Below are positions 24,999-40,000 of a stretch of DNA of 64,000 bases, one piece after another. The stretch lies in contig CALZFC010000092.1 in assembly GCA_945643635.1 (NCBI GenBank), positions 490,001 to 554,000 of the forward strand, read 5' to 3'. Source of the stretch: Allodiplogaster sudhausi. Its lineage: Eukaryota; Nematoda; Chromadorea; Rhabditida; Diplogasteridae. Position 1 is the first letter of the stretch, and each line of letters starts with the position of its first letter. The translations under genes were made by a program, and so were the position numbers. Under the pieces are notes generated by a model. That model saw only the letters and a program-made list of their open reading frames with translations, ran no database searches and was not told the origin of the DNA.

Positions 24999-25571
24999 TA
25001 TTTCTTAGCTCAGCTCTACCATCCCGAAGAAGGAGCAAATATTCATCTAATCTGCCTCGAGAAATTGAACAAAAATTCCTGCGGGAAACAGCAAAAATAA
25101 GGCAAAAGCTCTGTACATTCTACGGGAAAGAAAGAAAGGCAAAGCGGGGAAAATTGTAAATGGATATAGACGAATGTTAAACCACGAGCTAATCAATGTG
25201 AAAAGTGAACCAGCCGCCACCCTGGCACTTTTGCAATTGCTAATGAAAAGACCAGGAACGGGGAACAGGAAGTGTACTCGTTGACATCACAATTGTTAAT
25301 GAAACGAGAGGACAATGAAAGGCAGTCAGCACTGAACTAGAGTTCGAGAGAGAAGAGAAAGAGACAAAGGCAGAGGACGAGAGGCGTCTTGTGGTGACAG
25401 TGAAGAAGAAAAGGGACTAATCGATATATTATAGATGATACTTGGATACTAAGACTCTATGAATATATCTAAGTGGTCTCCGACTGAGCGAGGAAGAGCA
25501 GTGGAGAAAAAGCATGAATGAGGGAGAGAGAGGAAGGAAAAAGAAAGAGAAAGATAGGAATAGTCATGGAA
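24999..25571. other. Intergenic DNA downstream of GOLPH3
   Basis: No exon is seen. It should include the 3'UTR of the minus-strand GOLPH3 gene. Confidence 0.5.
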
Positions 25572-28753
<3,182 letters not shown>

Positions 28754-30421
28754 CGCCTTCAACTCCTGATTTGCCGGATAAGCCTAGAAGAAGATCACGT
28801 CATTAGTTAAAAGTAAATGTAAAAAAAATCTCGAGAAAAAATCCCGCTGCAAGATATCTGCGTTGAAAAATGGAACACAAAGATATTGGAAAGTGGCATC
28901 AGACAAAGAGAAGATAGTAGAGAAAAGAGATAAATGAGGATTTGGCTGAGAAGAAATCGGAGCGAGCCAGGGCACATTGTTGGGAAGCAGCTGCAGTGAG
29001 TGAAGAGGGAGGAAGACTGCGAGAGCAGAGAAGCAGACAGAAGGAGAGAGTGAGATGAACAGACAAGGAAGAGACCCAGAGAAGCAGACAAAAGGAGAGA
29101 GTGAGATGAACAGACAAAGGAAGAGACCCACAGAGCGACAGAAACAGAGAGATGGAATCGATCGCACTCCCATTTCCTCGCTCCCTCTCTAATTCTCGAG
29201 CCAGGACACAAAAAAGGTGATGCGTCCGTCGTGTTGGCAGTGACGATGTCTGAGTTCTTTCTCTCTCTCACTCTCTCTCTCTCTTTCTCTCTCCCTTGGT
29301 TGCCACTGCCAATGGCACGGGATGCTCATAGCAAATATGGAACATGGCAGGAGAATGGAATCGGGTGGATTCCTTTCACGAGGCAGGTGGGATTGAAGAA
29401 GAGGGAGAAGCTTAACGCAGCCGTGAGATTGAAGAAGGATTCAATGAAAAAAGATGGTCAATAACATATCAAGAAAGGTATCATAGGAAGAAAAGACTAA
29501 TTAGGAAATAGGAAAACAGTACAAATCATGTTACCAATGAGCCGAGCAAAACGCAGACATTGAAGCGTAACAGAACAGACAAGTCGAGTAGAAACCAACA
29601 AGAAATCAGAAGGAGCAAGCAATATTATAAATAAGTCAGCTGGTGGTTCGCAAAGCCATATATGCTGATAGGAATATTTGTCTTCAATGGCCGACGGGTG
29701 CCAGTCCAGTCCTGAAGAGATAGCTTAAACGCCACGAGTTACGAACGAAAGGGAGATGGAACGTGGGAAGAGGCGGGCCAGTTTGCTCACATGCACACAG
29801 ACTACCGGCGACCGTGAGTGCCGGTGAAATAGAATGCCGCGACGCGTACGAGACGCGTCGCGGCTGCCTTTTTGTTTCAAGTGTGGTCAGCATGTGGATT
29901 CAGTGCTGGTTCGCAGCAACAAATACTTAAAATGAATATTAAAGAACGTTAATTGTAGCCAAATGACCAAAATGACCCACACGAGCAGCTAACTAAATGA
30001 AGTTCAATGCGCTACGCTATCAACAGTTCTAACAGATATCTAAAATATCGAATCAACTAAAAAATCAGTAACACTACCGAGAAAATGAGAGCCGTCATCA
30101 TCTGAAAGATTATTTACCACAACATCTCACTTAAGGAGCGGTGCGTTCGACAAAGAGCTTCAAGGCTAGCATGATTTCATAACTAAGTTTTAAACTGTGA
30201 TCGAAAAAATAATACTATAAAAAATCCCTCCACTTTTATAAGAGCACGAAGAAAAAATAGAAAAATAGAGCGTTTTGCGCGCAGTCAAATGAGTAATCTC
30301 ACAGCATTTTACCACGGATGGTTTATTTTAAATACACTGGCAGCTTCAAATTTATCCACACCAAACCAATAAAGATTGTAGCAAATAATGTTTGTTTGTT
30401 TTTTATGATGCGGTGTTCAGC
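28754..30421. other. No gene seen between divergent GOLPH3 and the 30-kb plus-strand gene
   Basis: Includes two near-identical purine-rich units (AAGGAGAGAGTGAGATGAACAGACAA pattern) at about 29041-29066 and 29092-29117. It should hold both genes' promoters, since they are transcribed away from each other. No exon is supported. Confidence 0.5.
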
Positions 30422-30650
30422 ATGGTCTGGATGATTCTTCTCCTAGTCGCCTCACTGCTCGTGAATGTCGTCTTCATCGCCTTCCACATAATTGACTTCT
30501 TTCTCGGGAATGTAAGGTCAGACTTTTACATCGCAGGAATATTTTAAAGTTAAAATGGGTATGCTAAACTTCCACTACTTTATTTAGGAAGTGCAATTGC
30601 AGCCGTTTCGGCTTCAAAAGGTGAGTGAACTTCCTTCTCTCCGACCCTCT

Positions 30651-30718
<68 letters not shown>

Positions 30719-30767
30719 TTCTCTCTCTCTCTCTCTCTGTAGTCTCTCTCTTTCTCTCTCTCTCTCT

Positions 30768-30859
<92 letters not shown>

Positions 30860-31105
30860 TCTCTTTCCCTCTCTATTTCTGCCTTTCTTCAAATATAGAA
30901 AATTTGAATTTGCAGAGTAACCTTTATGCCCTCCAGCACTCCTGATCTTTCCTCGAATACCCGGACCGTCTCCTCGGTTTCGTCCGCTTCGAGCGAGGTT
31001 GATGATCCTTTCTTTCCCTCTCTCCATATCCCTCCCTCGCATTCACTTTATCTCTCCTTATTCTCTCCGTTTTACCCTCTCTCTTTCTCTCTTTCTCTCT
31101 CTCTT

Positions 31106-31149
<44 letters not shown>

Positions 31150-31891
31150 TATTTAAGGAATCTCTCGTGACGTCTGGCTCCCTCCGACAGCGACGTGGGC
31201 AGGGTGGCGGCAGCGATTGCTTGGTCTAGAGACCAGAGTGTCCCCTTCCCCTTTCTGTTCCCCCTTTGAATCGACCTTTCACGATTAAACCAGTTAACAA
31301 AGTTATCAGTTTTTAAGGGTACCAATTTTTTATAGCAATTCATCGTCTAATTAAACCGAAAATGTTTGAAGAAATTTTTCTTCTTTTTGTTTGTAGAAAC
31401 ATCCAAATTTCTGGTTGACAGACTTTATCATTGTTTTCGAGTAGAAGAAGACATAAATGTATAATTTAGCGGAATAGGCACCGTCAAGTACTGAGCTTGT
31501 GCCTTCTATTTCCTCGTACAATTCTGCGACGAATGATGACTCGGCTGCTACCGTATGCCGAGGGTGGCGGAGGGAAAGGCGCCCAGGAGGGGTCTGAATG
31601 GGGTTGCCATTGCAGATTTATTCATACGGAAATAAAAATTACATTGGAAATCCCGAAAACATGCTTATTGTTAGCGTTCAAGAGCAAAGATGAGCCGCGA
31701 TTAGAAGAAATTGAGAGAAGTTGTAAGGAGAGCGAGGCAAGAAACAGCGAGAGATTCCTGACTGTTCTGAATGGTCTGCTCTTCCTGGAAGAATCTGTCA
31801 GAAGGCAGAAGATGTCTCCTTCCCCTCTCCATTCCCTCCAATGGATTCCGGCCGATCCTCCCTCCATCCACCCGGAAAGTGCCGGCTGCTG
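30422..31891 (+). CDS. Unrecognised single-pass membrane protein, N-terminal part
   Basis: Six exons join in phase: 30422-30516, 30588-30620, 30916-30997, 31158-31223, 31478-31552 and 31802-31891. The protein starts MVWMILLLVASLLVNVVF, an uncleaved signal anchor or membrane segment, then a basic, Cys-containing RKCNCSRFGFKR. After that comes a long Ser/Thr/Pro/Asp-rich, probably disordered chain (PDLSSNTRTVSSVSSASSE, then APSSTELVPSISSYNSATN, then KAEDVSFPSPFPPMDSGR). If the donor at 31223 (GTCTAG) is not used, the chain ends at TAG 31229 as a 93-residue protein; both forms may exist. The gene probably continues downstream (candidate exons at 33.7-34.5 kb and 37.1-43 kb). I recognise no family. 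Very long CT tracts fill introns 2 and 3. Confidence 0.5.
30651..30890. repeat. Largest (CT)n tract of the window
   Basis: About 240 bases of CTCT with TATTT, TGTAG, TGTC and TTTC interruptions, inside an intron of the plus-strand gene and ending 26 bases before the next exon. On the transcript it forms a very long pyrimidine tract. Confidence 0.92.
31077..31149. repeat. (CT)n tract abutting a splice acceptor
   Basis: About 70 bases of CT/TTTC repeats that end 8 bases before the exon starting at 31158. The microsatellite itself is the polypyrimidine tract of that acceptor. Confidence 0.88.
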
Positions 31892-32173
31892 GTGACACAG
31901 AAATGCCGGCGGAGTTGCTCTCCGCCTCTTTCAAGCACATTTTCTATTTCCCTCTCCTCTCTCATCTTCTTGTTCTTTTTAATCCATCTCTCATTATCTA
32001 CCTCTCTCTCTTTGTCGCTCTCTTTCTCGTTCTCTTTCTCTTTCTCTCTCTCTCTCTCATCTTCTCTGAAAGTTCTCTTCCGTCAACGAATCAAGCGTGC
32101 TCACTTCATTCCACCAAAAGTTATATACTTCAATCTAGCAGCCGTAATTAGTTCAAAACATAGATTAGATTAA

Positions 32174-32932
32174 TTATTGCGGTTGTAAAATGCTGAACAT
32201 AATTTCTACTGCGATAAGTGCAGATGAGCCCAGCTGACCTCTGATCTCATAGACGGGCGGAGAGGGTGGCGGAGTGTAGAGAGGAGGGGGCATTGCTTGG
32301 TAGGAAGGAGAGGGGGGAGGAGGGGGATGAGTCGCGAATTCGGAATGGACTGAAGCCAAGAAAGTTCTTTCTTTGCAACAGAGAGAATTTGCTTCCCTCC
32401 ATCTCTGCATCTTTTATCTAACTCATGGTCAGGATGGCGAGAGAAAATTAGAGGGATATAAATTGAAGCAAAAAATGGGAAATCGCAGAAATCATCACTT
32501 TCCACACGGAGTCTGCTGCCTTCTAGCAATACAAATCTTTTACGGAGCGAATAGAACAATATAAAAAATTTATTTCTTTGCCATAATTACTCCTCGACAA
32601 CAAATTTTTTTATGATGCCTATATACATATTTATGTTTATGCATAAATCGGCGCCTAAGTGATTTCGCCCCCCCCCCCCCGAGTGCAAGCCTACAAAGCA
32701 TCTCCGTCACCTTAAAGTCGCCGAGATCATACAGCGCTTCCCTCTTCATTCCATCCAAGTCAGAGACGACGATGAACATCAGAAGAAGGGAAGCGACGAG
32801 GGACAGCGAGACGGCAGAGAAAGCGAGAGAGAGAAAGCGAATGTGGGAGTCTAGAGAGGGCAGAGAAGCAGAGGGAGAGAGAGACGAACACGCACTGCTT
32901 CCACCACACGTGCACTTGCAAGGCTGAGCCAT
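32174..32932 (-). CDS. Small membrane protein with a cuticle-collagen-like N-terminus and Pro-rich tail
   Basis: Two exons join in phase: 32932-32711 and 32410-32174, 152 residues if the second exon is read to its TAA. The N-terminus is Cys/Ser-rich (CKCTCGGSSACSS). One membrane segment follows, RFLSLAFSAVSLSLVASLLL and MFIVV, then MKREALYDLGDFK and MQRWREANSLCCKERTF. The arrangement of membrane helix then D-x-F-K then W-R-E resembles the Col_cuticle_N region of nematode collagens, but I find no Gly-X-Y repeat after it. The tail is proline-rich (HPPPPPSPSYQAMPPPLYTP). A donor at 32238 (GTCAGC) could splice away the last 22 codons to an exon I cannot find. It lies antisense inside the span of the 30-43 kb plus-strand gene. 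The collagen link is tentative. Confidence 0.4.
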
Positions 32933-33448
32933 CCCGAGAGGACCCGACCAACGGCGGCGGCTGAGAGAGGCGTATGAATAGACAAGGATGTCATTCCATC
33001 TATAGGGAATGCCTGGGGGTGGTGCTCTTCTCTCTATCTCGCACCCTCTCTTTCACTCTCTTTCCCTCACTCTCACGCTTATTCTCTCTCTTTCTCTGTC
33101 TCTCTCTATCTCTCTCCGTCTAATTCACTCTCTCTTTCGCTCTCTCGCACTCTCTCATCCTTAGTCTCTCTTCCCACTCTCTCTCTCTCTCAGTCAATCT
33201 TAGTGAGTACAAGAAGGCATCTCCACAATCATCCGCCTCAGCTGCAGAAAATAACAAGTAGAGCATTATGCGCGAATTGTCCCGCTTCAGGCGCCCATTC
33301 ATTTTCATCCTGCGTGGTCCACTCTCCGCGCTGCTCTTTATTACCCATAACAGAGATGTTCACTGGCAGCAGGGCCATTAGGGCCATCAGGCCACATCCC
33401 TCCATTACCAATATGCTGGACTCGTTCGCTCTCTGTATATCTCTCTCA

Positions 33449-33490
<42 letters not shown>

Positions 33491-33661
33491 CTTCTCCTCT
33501 CTCTCTCTCACTTCCCGCTCCCTCTCTTCTTTCTTTTACTTTATACATTTTATTCCAACACGTGCTTACTTTTTTTTTACGTGTTTTCCGAAATACATTA
33601 GCACATAGGGAGGGACATGGAGATTTTCAGAGCTGTCATTTTCCTGGCTTGATCCGAACAG

Positions 33662-34502
33662 AAGTGGTTGTTGTCTATGGTTGCACCTCCTGATTCAGAC
33701 TCGGCGAAGCATATACGAAGCATTGAATATGGAATGTTGCTCTCAATTCCATTCTCTCTCACTAGCTATTTCTTACTCTCTTTCTCTTATACTCTCTCCC
33801 TCTCACTCATTCTCTCTCCTCTCTCGCTCTCGTTCTCTTTTCCTAACAATCGCTTCCTCTTTCCCGCTTTTCTGTTCTTTGAGCTAGGCCGCGACGGCAT
33901 TCCCGATTACCAGGCCATAATTTATTTTTTTTAAACATTTTATTGTTCCTTCTGACGTAAACTTTGATGGTCAATTTACTCAGGCAGTGTTATGTTTTAA
34001 AATTAAGGCCATCTCTCATCCTTTTTTCACATCATTCTCTTTTTTCACTAATAGCAAGATATTTAAAGAAAAGAAAAAAGAAAAAAATCAAGCCATCAAA
34101 ATACTACTGAGCTCTTCCACGCTTCGTTCACGTTGAAATGGTGTTTCCGATGTACAACCAATGAATCAGTGTGATATTCATTATATCTGCTTTATAATAA
34201 CAAACAGCCGGACGGCCTGCTCGATATCTCCATGGTTCTCTGCGTAGAGTTTGTTACACTTTTGTAGCCTTCTTTTTCTTTTTCGTTTTCTTGTTTTCAG
34301 CGTGGTGAGAGATCAGAATGGAGCCAATTTTATGTGGCGTGATTGAATAATCTCCGATTCCAGATTGGTGAACTCTTCTACTTCCTGCTTCTCTCTCTCT
34401 TTCTCTCTTTCTCTTTCTCTCTCGCCGTCTCCCTGCCTATTCTCCCGATCTGCCCTCCTGGCCGATTGTTTTCTCTTCTACAACCACTCACGTCCTGGGA
34501 TG
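33662..34502 (+). CDS. Candidate coding exons, plus strand, with one membrane segment
   Basis: Three exon-like pieces have good acceptors and donors: 33662-33735 (KWLLSMVAPPDSDSAKHIRS), 34208-34243 (PDGLLDISMVLC) and 34364-34502 (IGELFYFLLLSLFLSFSFSL, then AVSLPILPICPPGRLF). The last is a membrane segment partly made by a CT-rich tract read as Leu/Phe/Ser. The second and third join in phase 0; the first ends in phase 2 and needs another exon. They lie between the 30.4-31.9 kb exons and the 37.1-43 kb exons on the same strand and could belong to that gene. Family unknown; chance frames remain possible. Confidence 0.3.
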
Positions 34503-35000
34503 GTTGCGTGACAACTGAGAAGTAGTATCTTCTTCCTCTTCATCTTCTTTCTCTCTGACTCTCTCTAATCCTCTCGATCTCCCGTACTCTTTCGTCTGGC
34601 TACTTACTCATAATCTCGTTTAGAATGTGTTTTCGTGGTTGTCTGAGTGTCTTGGCTAGGGTCTTCCGCCTCTCCCTTTCATTCTCTCCTTACTCTCAAT
34701 CAGCTCACTCCTCAATACAAGTATTCCTTGGGGCTACGAAGTCTTCTTTCTCCTTCATCTCTGCAACTCTCTCATTACTTGCCAATCTGTACTTTGCTTT
34801 GCACTCTCTCCGCTACTCCCTCTCACTCTCCCAGTCTCTCTCCTTCCCTCTCACTCTCCCACTCTCTCTCCTTCCCTCTTACTCTCCCACTCTCTCTCCT
34901 TCCCTCTCACTCTCTGTCTCTTTCCTTGCCTCTTACTCTCCCACTCTCTCGCCTTCCCTCTTACTCTCTCAGTCTTTCTCCTTCCATCTCAATCTCCCAG

Positions 35001-35136
35001 TCACTCGCCCAACTTCAATGCTTTCTTCTTGGTGAGGCACGTGGATGGCTCACTTCGGACTTGGAATGAGGCTTCGATGGTCTGCGACAACTTCTTGTAA
35101 TGGAAGATGAGATAAAGGTGGACGCTGAAGGGAGTG
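35001..35136 (-). CDS. Terminal exon of an unidentified minus-strand gene
   Basis: After acceptor ...TTTTTGCAAG, a frame of 44 codons reads TPFSVHLYLIFHYKKLSQTI, then EASFQVRSEPSTCLTKKKAL, and ends KLGE-stop. Composition and hydrophobic pattern look coding, unlike the CT-tract frames around it. Upstream on the minus strand are further coding-like pieces: 35737-35691 (FSINELAMAYEGKTT) and 35970-35831 (VSEFEIGVHGLISGRGDDEE, then QDFHGFKLKREIPKN). The phases of these do not chain directly, so exons are missing or some pieces are false. I do not recognise the protein. Confidence 0.38.
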
Positions 35137-35519
35137 CTTGCAAAAAAAAAAACAAGGATGAAAGAGATTGAGGAAAAGTGTGTGAGTGGAGGGGAGAGAA
35201 GGAGAGAAAGGGAGAGAGAGAGCAAGTATTAACACGACATCGAAACCATTGCGTGACCAGCGATGCCAGTCCGAAGTGGAGGAGGAGAGGTTACGAGAGG
35301 GCGAGATAGATAGGAAGAGGGTGAGAGATAGGGAAAGAGAGATAGAGAGTTATAGACAGAAAAGGAGAGAAAGCGAGAGGGTGAAAGAAGGAGGAAAGAG
35401 AGCGAAAGGGGGAGGCAGCCAAGGGTCCCCATCAAAAAAGGGGGGCCTTTAAAAAATATCTAGAAAAGCCACGAGTTGTATGAAGCTTCATACACACATT
35501 CGTATTGCTCTCGTTCGTT

Positions 35520-35566
<47 letters not shown>

Positions 35567-35690
35567 CTCTTCTCTAAGAACGGGCTGGAGCCCCAAATAG
35601 TCTCCTCAAGACTCTTCCAAGAAATTTTTTATTCGCTTTATGATATTATCGACAATCTATAAACGCAGTAATTTTATTTCATTTCGGCAC

Positions 35691-35970
35691 CTGGTTGTCT
35701 TGCCTTCATAAGCCATAGCGAGCTCGTTTATGCTAAACTGGAAGATGATTTAAATTGGAAAGGAATGCGTATCTTGCATCAAACAACTTGAATATCTCTG
35801 TCCGGCAAATTCCTTATCAGTTATAAATACCGTAATATTGAATATCTGTTGTTATAGTCATATTTTTTGGTATTTCTCGCTTCAACTTGAATCCATGGAA
35901 GTCCTGCTCTTCGTCGTCTCCCCTTCCTGAGATCAGACCATGCACTCCAATCTCGAACTCGGACACATTT
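35691..35970 (-). CDS. Two coding-like minus-strand exons upstream of 35136
   Basis: Exon 35970-35831 (acceptor CTAAG, donor GTATTT) codes an acidic then basic segment with one N-glycosylation sequon (KNMTITT). Exon 35737-35691 (acceptor TTCCAG, donor GTGCCG) codes FSINELAMAYEGKTT. If the first is not spliced it stops soon after as YYGIYN. Their order and joining are uncertain; both may belong with the terminal exon at 35001-35136. Confidence 0.28.
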
Positions 35971-36087
35971 CTTAGACGTTTTTACACCATCTTTCGTCCA
36001 ATCTAATCTCCTTATCCTCGGCCACAAGCTGCTTTCGACCCTCTAATTCCGATATCGCCTCAGCGCGTAGTTTCTCTCTCCACTCTG

Positions 36088-36129
<42 letters not shown>

Positions 36130-36306
36130 TCATCTGACCACCGACGATAAATGCGTCACGCATGCGTCCTCTTCCTGGCTGTCCCTCCTGGCTCTGCCTT
36201 GGCTGTCGTCGGTAGTCACTCTCTGCCCTCATAAAGATATGTACATGCTTTATTTTATTATTTTTTCCCACACTCGTTATCCCTAAAACTCTTCACATCC
36301 CTGTCC

Positions 36307-36310
<4 letters not shown>

Positions 36311-36346
<36 letters not shown>

Positions 36347-36363
36347 CTCTCTCTCTCTCTTTT
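36311..36363. repeat. (CT)n microsatellite
   Basis: About 25 CT units with one CG interruption. A second tract of the same kind lies at 36093-36127, and GA tracts occur at 36820-36905. Confidence 0.88.
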
Positions 36364-37091
36364 TCTCGCTCTCGTTCTCTTTCCATGCCTTTTCTCATCT
36401 CCAGAATGTACTCAGCCACCCTCTTCTACAGTCTCTCCTCCAGCTTATCTGCTCATTTTTTTCGACTTTTCTTTAAGCGAACCACAGCTTTGGTTAGGAA
36501 AGATATTCACAAATCCCTTGTGCTTAACCTGGCTAATCGGATTTGAAAACGTTCATTCATCGGGATGCTTCATCTAATGGCAAGTGGAGGGGAAGCAGAG
36601 AGAATATAAAGGAAATTTAGATCAAGAACTGGGAAAATAAAATATTAGAGAAAAAAATAAGCTAAATGAGAGAGATAAAGATAGGGAGGGAGATGGAGAT
36701 GAAAAGAGAGAAAGTTAAGCAGGAGCGAAATTATTGAGGAAGAGTAAGATAAATCCGGAAAAGACAGAGAAATGAAATGAACACAGTGATAGAGAGAATT
36801 GTAGGATGCTAGAGATATTGAGAGAGAGAGAGCGAGAGAGCGGGAAAGAGAGAGAGAGAGAGCCAGAGAGAGAGCGGGAAAGAGAGAGAGAGAGAGAGAG
36901 AGAGATATGCACTGCCTAGTCAGTTGTCGAACTGCGATCCCTGGATGAGCCAGCATGCAATTCGAGTGAGCCTGTGACTGGAGACTCGGAACTCTTCTCT
37001 TGTTCACACTAATATTATTCTCTTGTATTATGACTTGTTCTTCTATTGTTGCAGATATAGGATTCGATTAATTGTTGAAGGCGTTCTACAG

Positions 37092-40000
37092 TACAATATT
37101 ATTTCAGCAGTTATTATTCCAATATTGCTTCTATTGGCACATATGAAATTGAAAGATTCAATCCAGCGCTAATTATCGCCCCTCCTTCTCCGACTTTTGA
37201 TGACAGTTTTCCCGAAAAGACCGTGATTGGTGTGGGCGGCTTCTCGTTTTGCCTATCTGGAATGCGTTCAGTTTTTTCACACCCTCCCTTTTCTGCCCTA
37301 ACAGCTCTTCACTTCTCTCCTCTCACCCTCTCTCTCAGTCTAACTCCCCTCTCTCCTTCTCATTCTCCTCTCTCCCTGCCCCTCTTCTCTCTCTTATTTA
37401 CACTATCTCTGCACCTGTCATCTCTCCTCTCATGCATTTCCTCGCATCTTTTGTCCCTGCCACCCCCGACCACTCCAACTCTTCTTCGCAGCTCATAAGA
37501 GTCTTCAGAGGAATCTTCAGTGTCTTCTCTCAGACTTGGCAACTATTCCTTAGACGTAATGCCAGATTTGTATGTGGTTGCAAGGATTGCGTAGGTGCTT
37601 GCCTTTTCTGATCACTTCTGCCTTCTGAACGCCTTCGCTTGCTCACTTTAATTCGCTTTTCTCCACATTCACATGTGGAAATCACCAATTTCCCTATTTT
37701 CGGGACATCAGATGACAGTTGAACCACTTGATTTTGCCCTCTCCCAATTCCTCTGTTTCTACATAGCTCTCTCTCTCTCTCCCTCTCTCCTTCTCTTGTT
37801 TCTCTCTCTCTCTCTCTCTCTGTCTGTCTCTCTCTCACGTCCGTATTTCTGCTGTGCACTGGGCCACTTTGTTGAAGCGGTGACCTCTTGTACTTTTTTC
37901 ATTCGCTTCCGTTCTTTCTTTAGCCCCACGGGCTGTTTTATATTCTCTTTATCTCTCCGAACCCGTGAATCCGCTTAGGCTGAGCTCCCTTGAAAGATCT
38001 CAGGCAACTCCTAAGAAATCGGAATCTCTTCTTTTTCTGCTTTCGTGACGCTGAAGAACAGCCAGGAAATCCACTAAGTCAATAACTAGTTGCAGGGACT
38101 GATCCGTTTGTCTGAAAGCGAGAGAGTGAAGCTTCATCTCTCTCTCTCTCTCTCTCTGCTCTCGTCTCCCTCTGCTCTCCTCTCTTCTTCTGCTCTCTCA
38201 CCATTGCTTCCCCGGCTGATCACCTCCTTGGCTCGTCTGCAATGCATCCCGAGTCCCTGGCTGCCCCTCCTGCCGCCACTCCAAATGGCTTGGCTAGTCG
38301 CCAAGAGTGGGCGACTCCTTCAGCCTGCACCTCTTCGTCCTCCTCTTCGTCCTCTTCTTCCTCTTCTTCTGCTGGCTATCCTGGCAAGGAGTCTTCTCCC
38401 GGGATGAACACTGCCAGCGGCAGCAGCGGGGTCTCCTTCCTCACGCGGATGGCACTGAAGGTGCACAAGGCGAGGCAGATTCTCTCTCAGATTCCACCCC
38501 CACTTCGTTTGTCCAGTCATTTACACATGCACGTAGTGGGGCTCCAAATTCATTCTGTAACTGCCAGTTGCTAGTTTTTGCACATAAAAACTATGTATTG
38601 TCGAAGTATACATGCACAAATACTTTTGTGCGCAGTGTTGGAAGTGGTTGTGTAGAAGAAGAAGTGGAGTCACGAGTTATTGACAAGAAACATTGCAGAT
38701 GATGGGTGTGATGACACGGCGATTCGACCGAAAGCAGTCGGACAACGACGAAGAGAACCTCGAGGCCGGAGTTAGGGTCCGTTCCTTGCTATTATTACTT
38801 TCGCATGCCATTTAAAGTATAGTGTTAAAAAATATATTTTCATATTCATATAAGCAGCACTAATGACAGAGTAGAAGTGATAGATTGCCAGTTAAAATAG
38901 CTTCTAATTATGTTTTGGTGATTCCACCTATCTCACTAAAGCCCGTCTCGCTTGAAAGGATTCAGCGGAGTAACCTTTTTTTCTCTTGTACGACACGAGA
39001 ACAACAAATTCAAGAAATTTCTTGCCAGACGTGGAAAAGAAGATAATGAAAATGAGCCACTTATTCTCTCATGACTAGTCTTTCTAATTATTTCTCTTCT
39101 AAAGTGTGCCTAGGCGAATCCAACTAGTTTTTTTTAATCTATACGGCATTTTTAATGTAAGCAAGATTCAAAGTAGTGGAATTATGCATGTAAATACATA
39201 CATACATAAATAAATACATACATTATTAAAAATGACAGATCAGTGTCGCGCCGAACCATGCCAACATCCTCTTTTATGCTTTCGTTAATGAAAGAATGCT
39301 TGGGATCCATGGCTAATTCTCTCAAGAGAAGTAGAGAGAACACGGCTGTTCTCATGCACGGAAACGAACAATTGTTGCATGTGACAGAGGCATTCCTGGG
39401 AGGGGAATGAAAAAGAATAGAAAAGATGTGATAAGAGAGAACAACTTCTTTATTCGTTCAGCAGACAGCCATCAGTTCTCCCTATATCTCTTTTTCAATC
39501 GTTTTTTTTTAGTAAAACAAAAGTTCGGAATTTTAGTCATTTTATTTTCCTATAATAAACAACCAGGCAGAAAAAAGAAGGCAAAAGGTCACAAGGCCTT
39601 GCTCTTATCGTTGTCATTCATTCTGACCAAAAGTTCAATCTTTAGAATAACGACAACTTTATTATCTCTAGACTTCTCTACAAAGTTATAATGGCACGAT
39701 GCGTTGTTAGCCAATAACAGATTCGTAATTTATTCGGACAGATCCTGGCATAATCTGGGATGTTGTACATGGAATATTATCAAAACGCCCTATAGAGATC
39801 TCTGTCAAAAGTGCATTTTTCGTGTAGTTAGAAGGACAGAAAGAAGAATAAGGCAGTAGATCTGAACTGAAGGCAAACATGTTGTGAAGGCTAATGCAAT
39901 GATGCTGGAAGAAGGTATGTTGATGCTGGCAGATCACGAAAGAAGTAGCTGGAGACATATAGACATAGACAAACTCTTGACTCTCCTTTTTTCTCGCTCT

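Noticed and set aside
33320..33420. GPDGPNGP-like reading on the minus strand suggesting a collagen end
   Set aside because: Only three triplets, no upstream Gly-X-Y exon, and it lies 5' of the collagen-like gene on that strand.
35972..36271. 100-codon minus-strand frame with Arg-Glu repeats
   Set aside because: The middle is a GA tract in frame; the ends look somewhat coding but have no matching splice sites.
36406..37172. Fragments resembling receptor helices (VRKDIHKSLVLNLA and the helix at 37.1 kb)
   Set aside because: The first piece has no usable donor before its stop, and I cannot join the two into a 7-TM chain; only the second is kept, as a frame overlap.
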